DNA of 64,000 nucleotides from Nonomuraea indica (GTDB lineage Bacteria; Actinomycetota; Actinomycetes; Streptosporangiales; Streptosporangiaceae). The translations under genes were made by a program, and so were the position numbers. The notes under the pieces are model-generated. The model was not told the DNA's origin and searched no databases. It worked only from the letters and a program-made list of their open reading frames with translations. Positions 26,078 to 34,839 of this stretch are shown here, one piece after another. The stretch is taken from NCBI RefSeq assembly GCF_002850745.1, contig NZ_KZ559466.1, positions 487,889 through 551,888 on the forward strand, given 5' to 3'. How positions within the stretch are numbered: the stretch's first letter is position 1; each line of letters starts with the position of its first letter.

Positions 26078-27229
26078 ATGGCCACCCAGACTGGGCTGCC
26101 GCTCTTCGTCCTCGGCCAGGGAGCCGATCCGCACGCCGAGCGAGGTGTCGACTGCCCGGGCGAGCTGCCGCCCGCCTCCGACCCCGACCTGGTCGAACGG
26201 GCCCGCAAGGCCAAGGAGGCGCTCGGCGACCGGCTGTTCGTGCTGGGGCACCACTACCAGCGTGACGAGGTGATCCAGTTCGCCGACGTGACGGGCGACT
26301 CGTTCAAGCTGGCGCGGCTGGCGGCGGCGCGGCCCGAGGCCGAGTACATCGTCTTCTGCGGCGTGCACTTCATGGCCGAGTCGGCCGACATCCTGACCGC
26401 CGACTCGCAGAAGGTGGTGCTCCCGGACCTGGCGGCCGGCTGCTCGATGGCCGACATGGCCACGTTCGACCAGGTCGAGGAGTGCTGGGAGGCGCTGGAG
26501 GACGCGGGCCTGGCCGGTGACGTGATCCCCGTCACGTACATGAACTCCAGCGCCGACATCAAGGCCTTCTGCGGCCGCAACGGCGGCGCGGTGTGCACCT
26601 CCTCCAACGCCCGGCGGGCCCTGGAGTGGGCGTTCGAGCAGGCCGGCAAGGTGCTGTTCCTGCCCGACCAGCACCTCGGCCGCAACACGGCGGTCCTGGA
26701 GATGGGCATGTCGCTCGACGACTGCGTCGTGTGGAACCCGCACCGTCCCGGCGGCGGCCTGACCCGCAAGCAGCTGGAGCGGGCCAGGATGATCCTGTGG
26801 AAGGGCCACTGCTCGGTGCACGGCCGCTTCACGACCGAGTCGGTCGACGACGTACGGCGGCGCATCCCGGGCGTGAACGTGCTCGTCCACCCCGAGTGCC
26901 GGCACGAGGTGGTGCTGAAGGCCGACCAGGTCGGCTCCACCGAGTACATCATCAAGGCGCTGGAGGCGGCGCCCGCCGGGTCGAGCTGGGCCATCGGCAC
27001 CGAGCTCAACCTGGTCAAGCGGCTGGCGCAGATGTTCCCGGACAAGAGCGTGTCGTTCCTCGACCGCACCATCTGCTACTGCTCCACCATGAACCGGATC
27101 GACCTGCCGCACCTGGTGTGGGCGCTGGAGTCGCTGGCGCTGGGCGAGGTGGTCAACCAGATCACCGTGGACGACGACACCTCCCACTGGGCGCGGGTGG
27201 CGCTCGACCGCATGCTGGCGCTGCCGTAG
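26078..27229 (+). CDS. nadA: Quinolinate synthase
   Basis: [4Fe-4S] enzyme of 383 aa that condenses iminoaspartate with dihydroxyacetone phosphate in de novo NAD synthesis. Markers: LFVLGHHYQRDEVIQFAD, FCGVHFMAESADIL, PDLAAGCSMADMA with one cluster Cys, VTYMNSSADIKAFCG, VHPECRHEV with the second, and CYCSTMNRIDLPHL with the third. ATG 26078 has AAGGGGG 8 bases upstream and is preferred to GTG 26072. nadB and nadC are not in the window. A palindrome overlaps the leader. Confidence 0.96.
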   Translation: MATQTGLPLFVLGQGADPHAERGVDCPGELPPASDPDLVERARKAKEALGDRLFVLGHHYQRDEVIQFADVTGDSFKLARLAAARPEAEYIVFCGVHFMAESADILTADSQKVVLPDLAAGCSMADMATFDQVEECWEALEDAGLAGDVIPVTYMNSSADIKAFCGRNGGAVCTSSNARRALEWAFEQAGKVLFLPDQHLGRNTAVLEMGMSLDDCVVWNPHRPGGGLTRKQLERARMILWKGHCSVHGRFTTESVDDVRRRIPGVNVLVHPECRHEVVLKADQVGSTEYIIKALEAAPAGSSWAIGTELNLVKRLAQMFPDKSVSFLDRTICYCSTMNRIDLPHLVWALESLALGEVVNQITVDDDTSHWARVALDRMLALP

Positions 27230-27256
27230 CTCCCCGGCGGCCACGCCTTCGTCGGC

Positions 27257-27874
27257 TCAGTCGCCGAAGGCGTAGACGACCCGGACGCCGACCGTGAGAG
27301 TCCGGCGTCCGGGACTGACCGACCCGGCGTCCTCCGCTGCCATGGTGGCGAATCCCAGCGGCTGCGGGCCGTCCCACGACTCCTCCGAGACGGAGACGAC
27401 CGGGCCGAGGGGCCGGCCGGCGAGCCGGGCGTACTGACCGGCCTTGGCGGCGGCGTCCGCGAACGCCCTGGCGCGGGCGGCGGCGAGCGCCTCGGCCGGA
27501 TCGGACAGCTCGAACGCCACGCCGCCGAGCCGTGCCTCCTCCCCCACCCCGGCCACCGCGTCCACGACCCTGTCGGCGCGGGCCAGGTCGCGGACCACGG
27601 CCTCGACGCCCTGGGCCGCCCGGTAGGCGGCCACCTTGGGGTAGGCGTCGTACTCCGGCCCCAGGGACAGCTCCGTGGTGCGCAGGTCCTCCTCGGCGAC
27701 GCCGGCCTGCCGCAGCACGCCGGCCAGCCGGGAGGACGCCGCCCTGACCTCGGCGAACGCCTCGGCCGCCGACGCTCTGCGCACCTCGACGCCCGCGCTC
27801 AGCCGCATGACGTCGGGGACCGCGTCCGCCGTTCCCTCACCGGCGACGGCGATCTGCTCGTGTTCGATGCTCAC
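27257..27874 (-). CDS. SIMPL domain protein
   Basis: Protein of 205 aa with the SIMPL/DUF541 fold: VAGEGTADAVPDVMRLSAGVEVR, the Ala-rich central helix, and RTLTVGVRVVYAF at the C-terminus. Most homologues are secreted; this one has no clear signal peptide, so it may be cytosolic. GTG 27874 is chosen because GGAGGG stands 6 bases upstream; GTG 27880 overlaps that site. Convergent with nadA and downstream of the large kinase gene in the same direction. Function unknown. Confidence 0.88.
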   Translation of the reverse strand: MSIEHEQIAVAGEGTADAVPDVMRLSAGVEVRRASAAEAFAEVRAASSRLAGVLRQAGVAEEDLRTTELSLGPEYDAYPKVAAYRAAQGVEAVVRDLARADRVVDAVAGVGEEARLGGVAFELSDPAEALAAARARAFADAAAKAGQYARLAGRPLGPVVSVSEESWDGPQPLGFATMAAEDAGSVSPGRRTLTVGVRVVYAFGD

Positions 27875-27913
27875 GTGCACCCCTCCGGGATCGTAGGTCG
27901 GCCCCCGCTCCTG

Positions 27914-30229
27914 CTACGGCGTGCCGCGGCTGAAGCGGAAACCCATGGCGTCGAGCTCTGCCTTGCTGCGCGCCGTGGCGAGCACCCGGGTCACCTGCCC
28001 CCGCATGTCCACCACCACCGCCTCGTACCCACCGCCCTCCGGCCGCCAGCCGGCCAGGTGCGCGTCGTCCCACCAGCCGATGAGCCGGGTGCCGTCGAAC
28101 GGCACGACGCGGGGCTCGGCCGCCTCACCCGCGCCTGTGGTGGGGTAGGCGCAGATCGTGCGGCGGGCGGCCGGGCAGGAGGCGACGAACAGCTCGCCCG
28201 ACGGCGAGACGTCCTCGCCCTCCACCCAGATGGGCGAGCCCCGGCCAATCAGCTTGCGGATCTGCCTGCCCTTCAGGTCGTAGAACGTCATCGTGCCGCC
28301 CACCCAGGTGCCCACGGCGCGGCCGTCGGCGGCCCAGAAGAAGCGCCACTCCCCCGCGCCCTTCTGCCTGATCCGGAAGGTCCTGCCGGTGCCGCGTGCG
28401 ACGTCGATCACGCCGAAGCCGTGCTCGACGCTCGCGCCGTCGGTGGCCCGGTAGAGGGTGACCAGTCCCCGCCTGCCGTCGGGCGACCAGCGGGGCGTGG
28501 TGGGGAAGACCGGCGCCCGGCTCAGCTTGACGCGCCGCCTGTCGCTGGTGCGGTGGTCGACGATCGACACCTGGGCGTGGTGGTCGCGGGTGTACTCCAC
28601 GTCGATGGCCAGGGCGCGGGCGCCGGTCGCGTCGAGGGCGTACTCGAAGTAGCGGGAGTCACGGGTGAAGGACGGGGTGCCGGGGCGGCGGACGTACACC
28701 CGCTTGCCGCCGCCGACGCTGTAGGAGGCGAGTTTCAGCGGGTCGGCGGCGTCCTCGTGGACCGTGACGGAGGTGCCGGGAAGCGCCATCGCCGTGCCCG
28801 CGGCGGGCAGGGGGCCGCTCGCGGTCTCGGCGGGAGCGGGCGAGCTCACGGACGGAGACGCCGACGAGGCCGGGGTGGGAGTGGGCGCGGCGGCGAACCG
28901 CACGGCGGTGAAGACGCCTGCACCGGCCAGCACGACCACGGCCGCGACGGTGGCCGCGATGATCATCCCCATGCCGCGCCTGCCGCTCTTCGGCACGTCG
29001 ATCGGGGCGGGTCCTCCCGGCCGCGCCGGCGGCGCCGCGAACGCCTGCGGACCTCCCTGACGCGGACCGCCTGGCCCGTGGTACCCGCCGCCCTGCGCCA
29101 GGTGCCCGTACGGCACGCCACCCGGCGGCAGGTGGCCGTTCGGCACGCCACCCGGCGGCAGGTGGCCGTTCGGCACGCCACCCGGCGGCGGGTGCCCGTT
29201 CGGGGCACCGCCTGGAGGCTGGTGGCCGTACGGGGGTTGGTGGCCGTTCGGGGCGCCGCCCGGGGGTTGGTGGCCGTTCGGGGCGCCGCCGTGGGAGGGG
29301 TGCCCGGGGTGCGACTGCGCCGGGGCCGGCTGCTGCTGTGGCGGGCCTGCCGGTGGCACCTGGGCGGGAGTGCCCGAGGCGGCCGCGGCGGCGCCCTCCT
29401 GGAGCAGGGCCGGGGACGGGCCGCGGCCCAGCAGCCGCGTCAGGGCGTCGCCCGCGCGCGGCCGCCGCGCCGGGTCCTTGGCCAGGCACTCCGTCACCAG
29501 CGCCCGCAACTCCGGATCGGCCACGCAGCCCACGTCGGGCTCGGCGTGCGCGATCCGGTGGACCACGTCGGGCAGGCTGTCATGGCCGAACGGCGGCTGC
29601 CCCGACGCCGCGTACAGCAGCGTGCACGCCCAGGCGAACATGTCGGCCGCCGGGCCGGGAGCGGCGTCGGTGAGCTGCTCGGGCGCCATGAACGACGGGG
29701 TCCCGACGGCGCCGGCGGTCAGCGAGGACGTCAGGTCGAGCGCCCGCGCGATGCCGAAGTCGATGACGCGGGGGCCGTCGGAGCCGAGCAGCACGTTCGA
29801 CGGCTTGAAGTCACGGTGCACGATGCCCGCCTGGTGGACGGCCAGCAGGGCGGTGAGGGTGCCGACGGCCAGGCGGTGCAGCGACGCCCCCGAACGGGGC
29901 CCCTCCGCCCGCACCGCCTCCGCCAGGGAGGGGCCGTCGACGTACTCGCTCACGACGTACGGCCGGTCGCCGAACAGGCCCGTCTCGACGACCTGGGCCG
30001 TGCAGAACGGCGCGACCCGCCTGGCCGGCTCCACCTCGCGGACGAACCGCGCCGACGCCTCGGCGTCCCCGGCGAGGTCGGACCGCATCAGCTTGACCGC
30101 GACCCTCGTCCCGCCGGGCGCGGTGGCGAGGTAGACGGTGCCCTGCCCGCCCTCGCCGATCCTGCCGTCGAGGGTGTAGTGACCCACCGAGGATGGATCC
30201 CCTGGCCGCAGGGCCGCGAGGTCCGGCAT
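27914..30229 (-). CDS. Receptor-like Ser/Thr kinase with repeat linker and β-propeller-like ectodomain
   Basis: Membrane kinase of 771 aa. Kinase domain at about 15-270: GEGGQGTV, Lys46, HRDFKPSN with Asp140, DFG at 157-159, SFMAPE. A Pro/Gly/His-rich linker (about 290-415) carries a 10-residue repeat. One helix (about 421-444) crosses the membrane. The ~320-residue outside part starts with a Ser/Pro/Ala stalk and then shows repeated β-strand units such as TTPRWSPDGRRGLVTLY and WRFFWAADGRAVGTW that resemble WD40/TolB-like propellers. The ligand is unknown. Confidence 0.9.
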   Translation of the reverse strand: MPDLAALRPGDPSSVGHYTLDGRIGEGGQGTVYLATAPGGTRVAVKLMRSDLAGDAEASARFVREVEPARRVAPFCTAQVVETGLFGDRPYVVSEYVDGPSLAEAVRAEGPRSGASLHRLAVGTLTALLAVHQAGIVHRDFKPSNVLLGSDGPRVIDFGIARALDLTSSLTAGAVGTPSFMAPEQLTDAAPGPAADMFAWACTLLYAASGQPPFGHDSLPDVVHRIAHAEPDVGCVADPELRALVTECLAKDPARRPRAGDALTRLLGRGPSPALLQEGAAAAASGTPAQVPPAGPPQQQPAPAQSHPGHPSHGGAPNGHQPPGGAPNGHQPPYGHQPPGGAPNGHPPPGGVPNGHLPPGGVPNGHLPPGGVPYGHLAQGGGYHGPGGPRQGGPQAFAAPPARPGGPAPIDVPKSGRRGMGMIIAATVAAVVVLAGAGVFTAVRFAAAPTPTPASSASPSVSSPAPAETASGPLPAAGTAMALPGTSVTVHEDAADPLKLASYSVGGGKRVYVRRPGTPSFTRDSRYFEYALDATGARALAIDVEYTRDHHAQVSIVDHRTSDRRRVKLSRAPVFPTTPRWSPDGRRGLVTLYRATDGASVEHGFGVIDVARGTGRTFRIRQKGAGEWRFFWAADGRAVGTWVGGTMTFYDLKGRQIRKLIGRGSPIWVEGEDVSPSGELFVASCPAARRTICAYPTTGAGEAAEPRVVPFDGTRLIGWWDDAHLAGWRPEGGGYEAVVVDMRGQVTRVLATARSKAELDAMGFRFSRGTP
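29090..29293 (-). repeat. 30-bp coding repeat in the kinase linker
   Basis: About six copies of a 30-bp unit encode the decapeptide PPGG(A/V)PNGH(Q/P/L), with one shortened unit. Neighbouring units are almost identical in DNA, which points to recent slippage or unequal exchange. It lies in the cytoplasmic linker between kinase and membrane helix, so copy number would change linker length only. Confidence 0.85.
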
Positions 30230-30413
30230 TCATACCCCCACTTTCGGCATCTTTGCCGCCATTCTGGTGGTTCGTGGGCCCGGACGTCAGTACTTCGCCC
30301 ACCTGTTCCGCCCCCCTCGCCCCCCGACCGGCCCGTCAGCCCTCGTCGCCGGGCCCTCAGCCGGCGTCACCCGGCCCTCATACGCCTCGCCTTCGGACGG
30401 CGTCGCCCGGCCT

Positions 30414-32231
30414 TCAGACGGCGTCGGCGATCGCCCCCGGGTCGTCGAGCTGGGCGTGCCGGCCGCAGCCGGGCAGGTGGACCAGCTTGGCGTCCAGCAG
30501 GCGCGCCACCCGTTCCCGGCAGCGGCTCCTCCCGCCCGAGCTGATCACCGTCACCGGAACGTCGGGCAGCGGGTACGCGGCCCTGATGCGCCGCAGGTCG
30601 GCTGCCATGCCCCGGCGGGCCAGCCATTCCCCCGCCACGGTGGCGGGCACCCGGCCGCGGCGGTAGACGCCGTACGCGTCGGGGAGCCCGACGAGCAGCC
30701 GGTGCGCGGCCGGGCCGGTCAGCCGCGCCAGCGCGGTGGCCCCCCAGGTTCCCCCCAGCGCGGGCATCCAGTCGCCGAGCATCCGCCCCACCGGCGATCC
30801 CTCCGCCCCCGCCCCACCGGCCACACGCCACGGGCCTCCGGCCCGGCCGGCCGGAAGCCGACCAGCCGGCCGCCAGCCCGATCCGAACCGGTCGGCCGCG
30901 CGCCGACCCGCCGTGACCCGACCGGCCGCGCGCCGACCGGCCGTGAGCCCGCCCGTGGCCGCCCGCGAACCGACCACGCGCCCACCTGACCCGGGACGTC
31001 CGGACGCCGGACCATCTGCCGCCCGACCGCCTGACACCCGCCCGCCCGGGGCCCCTTCGCCGGACACGATCCCCGGCCCCGAACGGTCCGACGACATCTC
31101 GCCTGCCCGGCTCCCCGGGCTCTCGCCCCGCACGATCTCCCCGTACGGGATCTCGCCGTGCACGACGTCCCCGCGTGGGCTCTCGTCCGGCGTGGGGTCG
31201 TCGGCGGGCGGGCGGCCGCTGGATGCGATCTCGCCCGGCCCGGGGCGGCACAGCGTGTGGGAGAACCGCCGCCGGCCCCGCTCGCAGGCAGGGTTCACCA
31301 GGACGAGCCCGGAGACACGCAGCGGGTGCAGCCGGGCGAACGCCTCCGCGTGCCAGGCGGCGACCGAGCCCGCCACGACGGTCACCCGCTGAGGATGGGG
31401 CGGGGCCAGGGCCGCCAGGCGGGCGGCCTCGCCGTACAGGGTGGGCGGGACGGGCGAGGCGGGGCTGAGACCGAGGCCGGGCCGGTCGAAGCGGGTCACC
31501 AGGTGTCCGCGCGCCAGTTCGCGGGCCACCAGGTCCCAGTGGAACCAGGCGCCGCCCGGCCCCGCGCTGACGAGCACGGCGGGTCCGGCGCCCTCGGCGA
31601 GCACGTGCTGGCGCCGTGTCCGGCGCGCGGGCGGCTCGGCGATGAGGAGCCGGAGCGCGACGTACACCAGCCAGGCGGCGACGAGCAGCACCTGGACGCG
31701 CTGGGCGACGCCGGCCAGCCGGCCGGACAGGACGGCGGCGAGCGTCAGGGCGCTGACGCCGAACGCGGCACCGGTGATCAGCGTGGCGCCCCAGGCCTGC
31801 CAGCGCCGGGTCAGCAGCGCCATGGCGGCCAACACGGCGGCGGACGGCAGCGCCGCGGTCGCGACGTGCGCGTGGTGCGACGGCGACAGCGGCCCGCCCG
31901 CGCAGGCGGGGTCGCTGAGCACGGCGCAGTCGTACGGGAACACGGCGCCGGCGACGGTGAACGCGCCGAAGGCGGCCATCGCCAGCCAGCCGGCCCACTG
32001 CCGCCGCGCCCTCGGCAGCAGCGCCACCCCGGCGAGGCAGGCCAGCCCCGCCAGCGCGTCGGTCGTCCGGAACAGCCTGGTCCACGGCTGATCGCGGGCG
32101 GCCAGCTCCCCGAGGAAACCCTCGGTCCTGTCCACGGCCGGCGTGGTGAACTGGCCGGTCACCCACGCGCAGGACAGCACGGCCGCGACGATGAACGCGG
32201 AGGCCGCGAGCACCACGAGTCTTCGCTCCAC
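30414..32231 (-). CDS. DUF998-like membrane domain fused to a degenerate α/β hydrolase
   Basis: Protein of 605 aa. Residues 1-200 hold about six hydrophobic helices resembling DUF998 (for example FPYDCAVLSDPACAGGPLSPSHHAHV between helices). Residues 205-600 look like an α/β hydrolase: VLVSAGPGGAWFHWDLVARELARGH, FDRPGLGLS, an elbow VVAGSVAAWH with Ser289 but without the usual GxSxG, and a terminal His591 in GCGRHAQLDDP. A ~155-residue Arg/Gly/Ala-rich insertion (about 330-485) interrupts the hydrolase domain where a cap would be. Activity is uncertain. Confidence 0.75.
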   Translation of the reverse strand: MERRLVVLAASAFIVAAVLSCAWVTGQFTTPAVDRTEGFLGELAARDQPWTRLFRTTDALAGLACLAGVALLPRARRQWAGWLAMAAFGAFTVAGAVFPYDCAVLSDPACAGGPLSPSHHAHVATAALPSAAVLAAMALLTRRWQAWGATLITGAAFGVSALTLAAVLSGRLAGVAQRVQVLLVAAWLVYVALRLLIAEPPARRTRRQHVLAEGAGPAVLVSAGPGGAWFHWDLVARELARGHLVTRFDRPGLGLSPASPVPPTLYGEAARLAALAPPHPQRVTVVAGSVAAWHAEAFARLHPLRVSGLVLVNPACERGRRRFSHTLCRPGPGEIASSGRPPADDPTPDESPRGDVVHGEIPYGEIVRGESPGSRAGEMSSDRSGPGIVSGEGAPGGRVSGGRAADGPASGRPGSGGRVVGSRAATGGLTAGRRAAGRVTAGRRAADRFGSGWRPAGRLPAGRAGGPWRVAGGAGAEGSPVGRMLGDWMPALGGTWGATALARLTGPAAHRLLVGLPDAYGVYRRGRVPATVAGEWLARRGMAADLRRIRAAYPLPDVPVTVISSGGRSRCRERVARLLDAKLVHLPGCGRHAQLDDPGAIADAV

Positions 32232-32319
32232 GCGGTCATTAGACCACGTAGCGTGACCATAGCCTCAGTGCACCCCAGATCGGGAACCATCCACCGAGAT
32301 CAGGATCGACAGTGAGCCT

Positions 32320-32750
32320 CTGCCGCGAGAAGGCCACAGACCTGGAGTTCGGGGGCGTTGTCCCGCCGCCGGCCACCGAACGGGGCGGACGCGTGGAAGC
32401 CGCCCCGTGCGCAGGGCCGACGGCGCCGGTCCGGGCCGGTCGAAGGACACCAGGGAGCACGAACGGTCGGCGAAGAGGGCGGCGGCGCGCCGACCGGGCG
32501 GGCCGGCAGGGCGATCGTCACGACCGCCACGGCGGGCGACGTGCGAGAGCTCGTGGGCCAGCACTCCCTTCGAGCTCTCGCCGGTCGAGGCGGCGCAGCG
32601 GGCGGTGGTCACGCGGACGACGGCCTGCCCCGGTCGCGGCCGGTGGCGAACGCCTCGGGGACGTAGGAGTCGGCGGTCGCCACCCGCGGCTCGGCATCTC
32701 GGCCATGGCGCGCAGCCGGTCGGCGGGCCCGCGCGGCTCGGGAGCCTCCC
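32320..32750 (-). pseudogene. htpX: Decayed htpX (M48 zinc metalloprotease) remnant
   Basis: Successive minus-strand fragments in different frames line up with HtpX: APEPRGPADRLRAMAEMP (32745-32692), EPRVATADSYVPEAFATGR (32692-32627), GQAVVRVTTA (from 32630), LRRLDRRELEG (32598-32566), VLAHELSHVA with the HExxH site (32564-32535), AVAVVTIALPA (from 32533) and GRRRDNAPELQV near 32350. At least four frame changes break the gene, and the N-terminal membrane part is gone. It follows pspA-pspAA in the same direction, where an intact htpX would make sense. The frame steps were read by eye. Confidence 0.8.
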
Positions 32751-32758
32751 GGGGCGAC

Positions 32759-32904
32759 GGGGACGCCGACGGGACACGGGGACGCCGACGGGACGACGTG
32801 CGGCAGCCCGGGCAGGACCATCGTCATGGCCATAGCCTGGGCAGGACCATCGTCATGACCATGCGGCGGGCCGGCCGCGGGGCCGCGGGGCCGCGGGGCC
32901 GCGG
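32759..32904. repeat. Cluster of short tandem duplications beside the htpX remnant
   Basis: Three small arrays follow one another: GGGGACGCCGACGGGAC twice with a 19-bp period (32759-32794), GGGCAGGACCATCGTCATG twice with a 29-bp period (32810-32862), and GGCCGCGG four times (32873-32904). They fill the space between the pspAA stop and the decayed gene and suggest slippage during its breakdown. Confidence 0.75.
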
Positions 32905-32906
32905 GG

Positions 32907-33185
32907 TCAGCCTGGGATGAGCCCCTGGTCGCCCAGCATCTCGCGGACCTCCTCGATCGAGGCGTCCGCGGGGGGAAGGATCAGCTCCGACGGCTCAAGG
33001 CTGTCGTCGGGAAGCGACTTGCCCACGTGGCGCACCTTGTCGAGCAGCGCGTGCAGCTTGACCCGGAAGGCGGCCTCGTCGTCGGCCTCGATGGCCGACT
33101 CCAGCTCGCCGTCCAGCTCGTTGAGCACGGCGATGTCGTCGGGCGAGATCTGCACCTGGCCCTCGCCCATGATCCTGATGATCAT
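32907..33185 (-). CDS. pspAA: PspA-associated protein PspAA
   Basis: Protein of 92 aa matching the PspAA domain: MIIRIMGEGQVQISPDDIAVLNELDGELE, then the conserved DDEAAFRVKLHALLDKVR helix and LEPSELILPPADASIEEVREMLGDQGLIPG ending. It is coupled to pspA by an ATGA overlap. PspAA accompanies PspA in actinobacteria and archaea and is thought to modulate its membrane-stress role. No catalytic residues are expected. Confidence 0.92.
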   Translation of the reverse strand: MIIRIMGEGQVQISPDDIAVLNELDGELESAIEADDEAAFRVKLHALLDKVRHVGKSLPDDSLEPSELILPPADASIEEVREMLGDQGLIPG

Positions 33186-33994
33186 GCGCCCTCCCCGGGC
33201 TGGCGGTACTGCTGCGTCTGCGGCTGCTGCTGGGGCTGCTGCTGGGACGGGGCCTGCTGCTGGCCCTGCTCGATGGCGCCCTGCGGGGCCGGGCCCTGGC
33301 CGAGCTCGGCCTTCATGCGCGCCAGCTCCAGCTCGACGTCCATGCCGCCGCCCATGCGGTCGAGCTCGGCCTGGATGTCGTCGCCGCGGGTGCCGCTGTA
33401 GTCGTCGAGCGCGCCGCTGGCGAGCAGCTCGTCGATGGCCCCGGCGCGCGCCTGCATCTGCGCGGTCTTGTCCTCGGCGCGCTGGATGGCCAGGCCGACG
33501 TCGCCCATCTCCTCGGAGATGCCGGAGAACGCCTCGTTGATGCGCGTCTGCGCCTCGGCGGCCGTGTAGGTGGCCTTGATGGTCTCCTTCTTGGTGCGGA
33601 AGGCGTCGACCTTGGCCTGCAGCCGCTGGGAGGCGGTGGTGAGCTTCTCCTCCTCGGCCTGCAGGTTGTCGTGCTGCACCTTGAGGTCGGCCATCTGGGT
33701 CTGCAAGTTGGAGCGGCGCTGCAGCGCCTCGCGGGCCAGGTCCTCGCGGCCCACCGACAACGCCTTGCGGCCCTGCTCCTCATAACGCTTGGCCTGCTGC
33801 TCCAAGCCGTTGATCTGCAGCTCGACCCGCTTGCGGGAGGTGGCGACGTCGGCCACGCCCCTGCGCACCTTCTGCAACAGCTCCAGCTGCCGCTGGTAGG
33901 AGTAGTCGAGGGTCTCGCGTGGATCCTCCATCTTGTCCAGGGCCTTGTTGGCCTTGGACTTGAAGATCATCGAAAGTCTCTTCATCACGCTCAT
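33182..33994 (-). CDS. pspA: PspA/IM30 family envelope-stress protein
   Basis: Peripheral membrane-remodelling protein of 270 aa. It starts with an amphipathic helix (MKRLSMIFKSKANKALDKMEDP) and continues as long heptad-like coiled coil with the family segment DPRETLDYSYQRQLELLQKVRRGVADV. The C-terminal ~35 residues are Gln/Pro-rich. ATG 33994 is used; ATG 33985 (MKRLSM) is also possible and resembles other PspA starts. First gene of pspA-pspAA followed by the htpX remnant; divergent from the DUF3043 gene. Confidence 0.94.
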   Translation of the reverse strand: MSVMKRLSMIFKSKANKALDKMEDPRETLDYSYQRQLELLQKVRRGVADVATSRKRVELQINGLEQQAKRYEEQGRKALSVGREDLAREALQRRSNLQTQMADLKVQHDNLQAEEEKLTTASQRLQAKVDAFRTKKETIKATYTAAEAQTRINEAFSGISEEMGDVGLAIQRAEDKTAQMQARAGAIDELLASGALDDYSGTRGDDIQAELDRMGGGMDVELELARMKAELGQGPAPQGAIEQGQQQAPSQQQPQQQPQTQQYRQPGEGA

Positions 33995-34120
33995 GCGCGT
34001 CGGCCGTCCCCTTCTTAGGTCGTGCTGGTGTGAACCCAGTGCAGCGCAGCCGCCTTGGGATTACCCTACGCATAACGCACGGGGGCGTCACTAAGTTGCA
34101 GTCCAGGTAGGGTTGACGTC

Positions 34121-34732
34121 GTGTTGCGACGCCGTTCCCCATCTTCCGTGGACGACACCCCCGTCCCCGCTGACGATCCTAAGCCCCAGGGCAAGGGTCG
34201 CCCCACACCCAAGCGCCGAGACGCCGAGGGCAGGCGGCGCCAGCCCGTGAGCGCGCCGAAGGACCGCAAGGAGGCCTATCGGCAGCTGCGGGCCAAGCAG
34301 GCGGCCGAGCGCGAGCGGGCCCGCAAGGGCATGCTCTCGGGCGACGAGCGCTACTTCCCCGCCCGCGACAAGGGGCCGGCGCGCAAGTTCGCGCGCGACT
34401 GGGTCGACTCCCGGCGGCTGCCGAGCCAGTACTTCCTGCCGTTCTCGCTGTTCATCCTGCTGGTGACGTGGATTCCGTGGCCGCCCGCCATCCAGCCGAT
34501 GGTGATCGGCTACGTGATCACGATCGGCTGGCCGCTGATGATGTTCGGCGTGCTGTTCACCTCCGTCTTCGTGTCCTGGAAGGTCAAGAAGCTGGTGGCC
34601 GAGAAGCACCCCGGCGAGAGCGTGCGCGGCGTCGGCTTCTACGCGGCGATGCGCGCGCTGCAGATCCGCAGGCTGCGCTTCCCGCCGCCCACGGTGCTGC
34701 CGGGCGGCAAGCCCGTCCCTCCGAAGAAGTAG
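34121..34732 (+). CDS. DUF3043 membrane protein
   Basis: Protein of 203 aa. A basic, disordered N-terminus (about 1-105, rich in Lys/Arg/Pro with KDRKEAYRQLRAKQAAERERARKGM) is followed by SGDERYFPARDKGPARKFARDWVDSRR, the conserved signature, then two hydrophobic helices (FLPFSLFILLVTWIPW and VIGYVITIGWPLMMFGVLF). The equivalent in M. tuberculosis is Rv2206 in the same gene neighbourhood. Function unknown; wide conservation in actinobacteria suggests an envelope role. Confidence 0.9.
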   Translation: MLRRRSPSSVDDTPVPADDPKPQGKGRPTPKRRDAEGRRRQPVSAPKDRKEAYRQLRAKQAAERERARKGMLSGDERYFPARDKGPARKFARDWVDSRRLPSQYFLPFSLFILLVTWIPWPPAIQPMVIGYVITIGWPLMMFGVLFTSVFVSWKVKKLVAEKHPGESVRGVGFYAAMRALQIRRLRFPPPTVLPGGKPVPPKK

Positions 34733-34839
34733 CGGCCCCCTCCGCCGTCCACAGAAGTGGCGGCCCTCTCCGCCGTCCACCGGCGCGCGTCCGGCCTTCG
34801 GTCCCGCGGCGACCCTGTCCGGGGTGACCGGGCCGGGGG

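Noticed and set aside
29090..29293. CRISPR-like array in the kinase gene
   Set aside because: The repeats are in frame and encode a decapeptide linker.
32265..32777. Intact 170-residue protein in the htpX remnant
   Set aside because: The frame only partly follows HtpX (it carries AHELSHVA) and the rest matches in other frames, so it is treated as part of a pseudogene.
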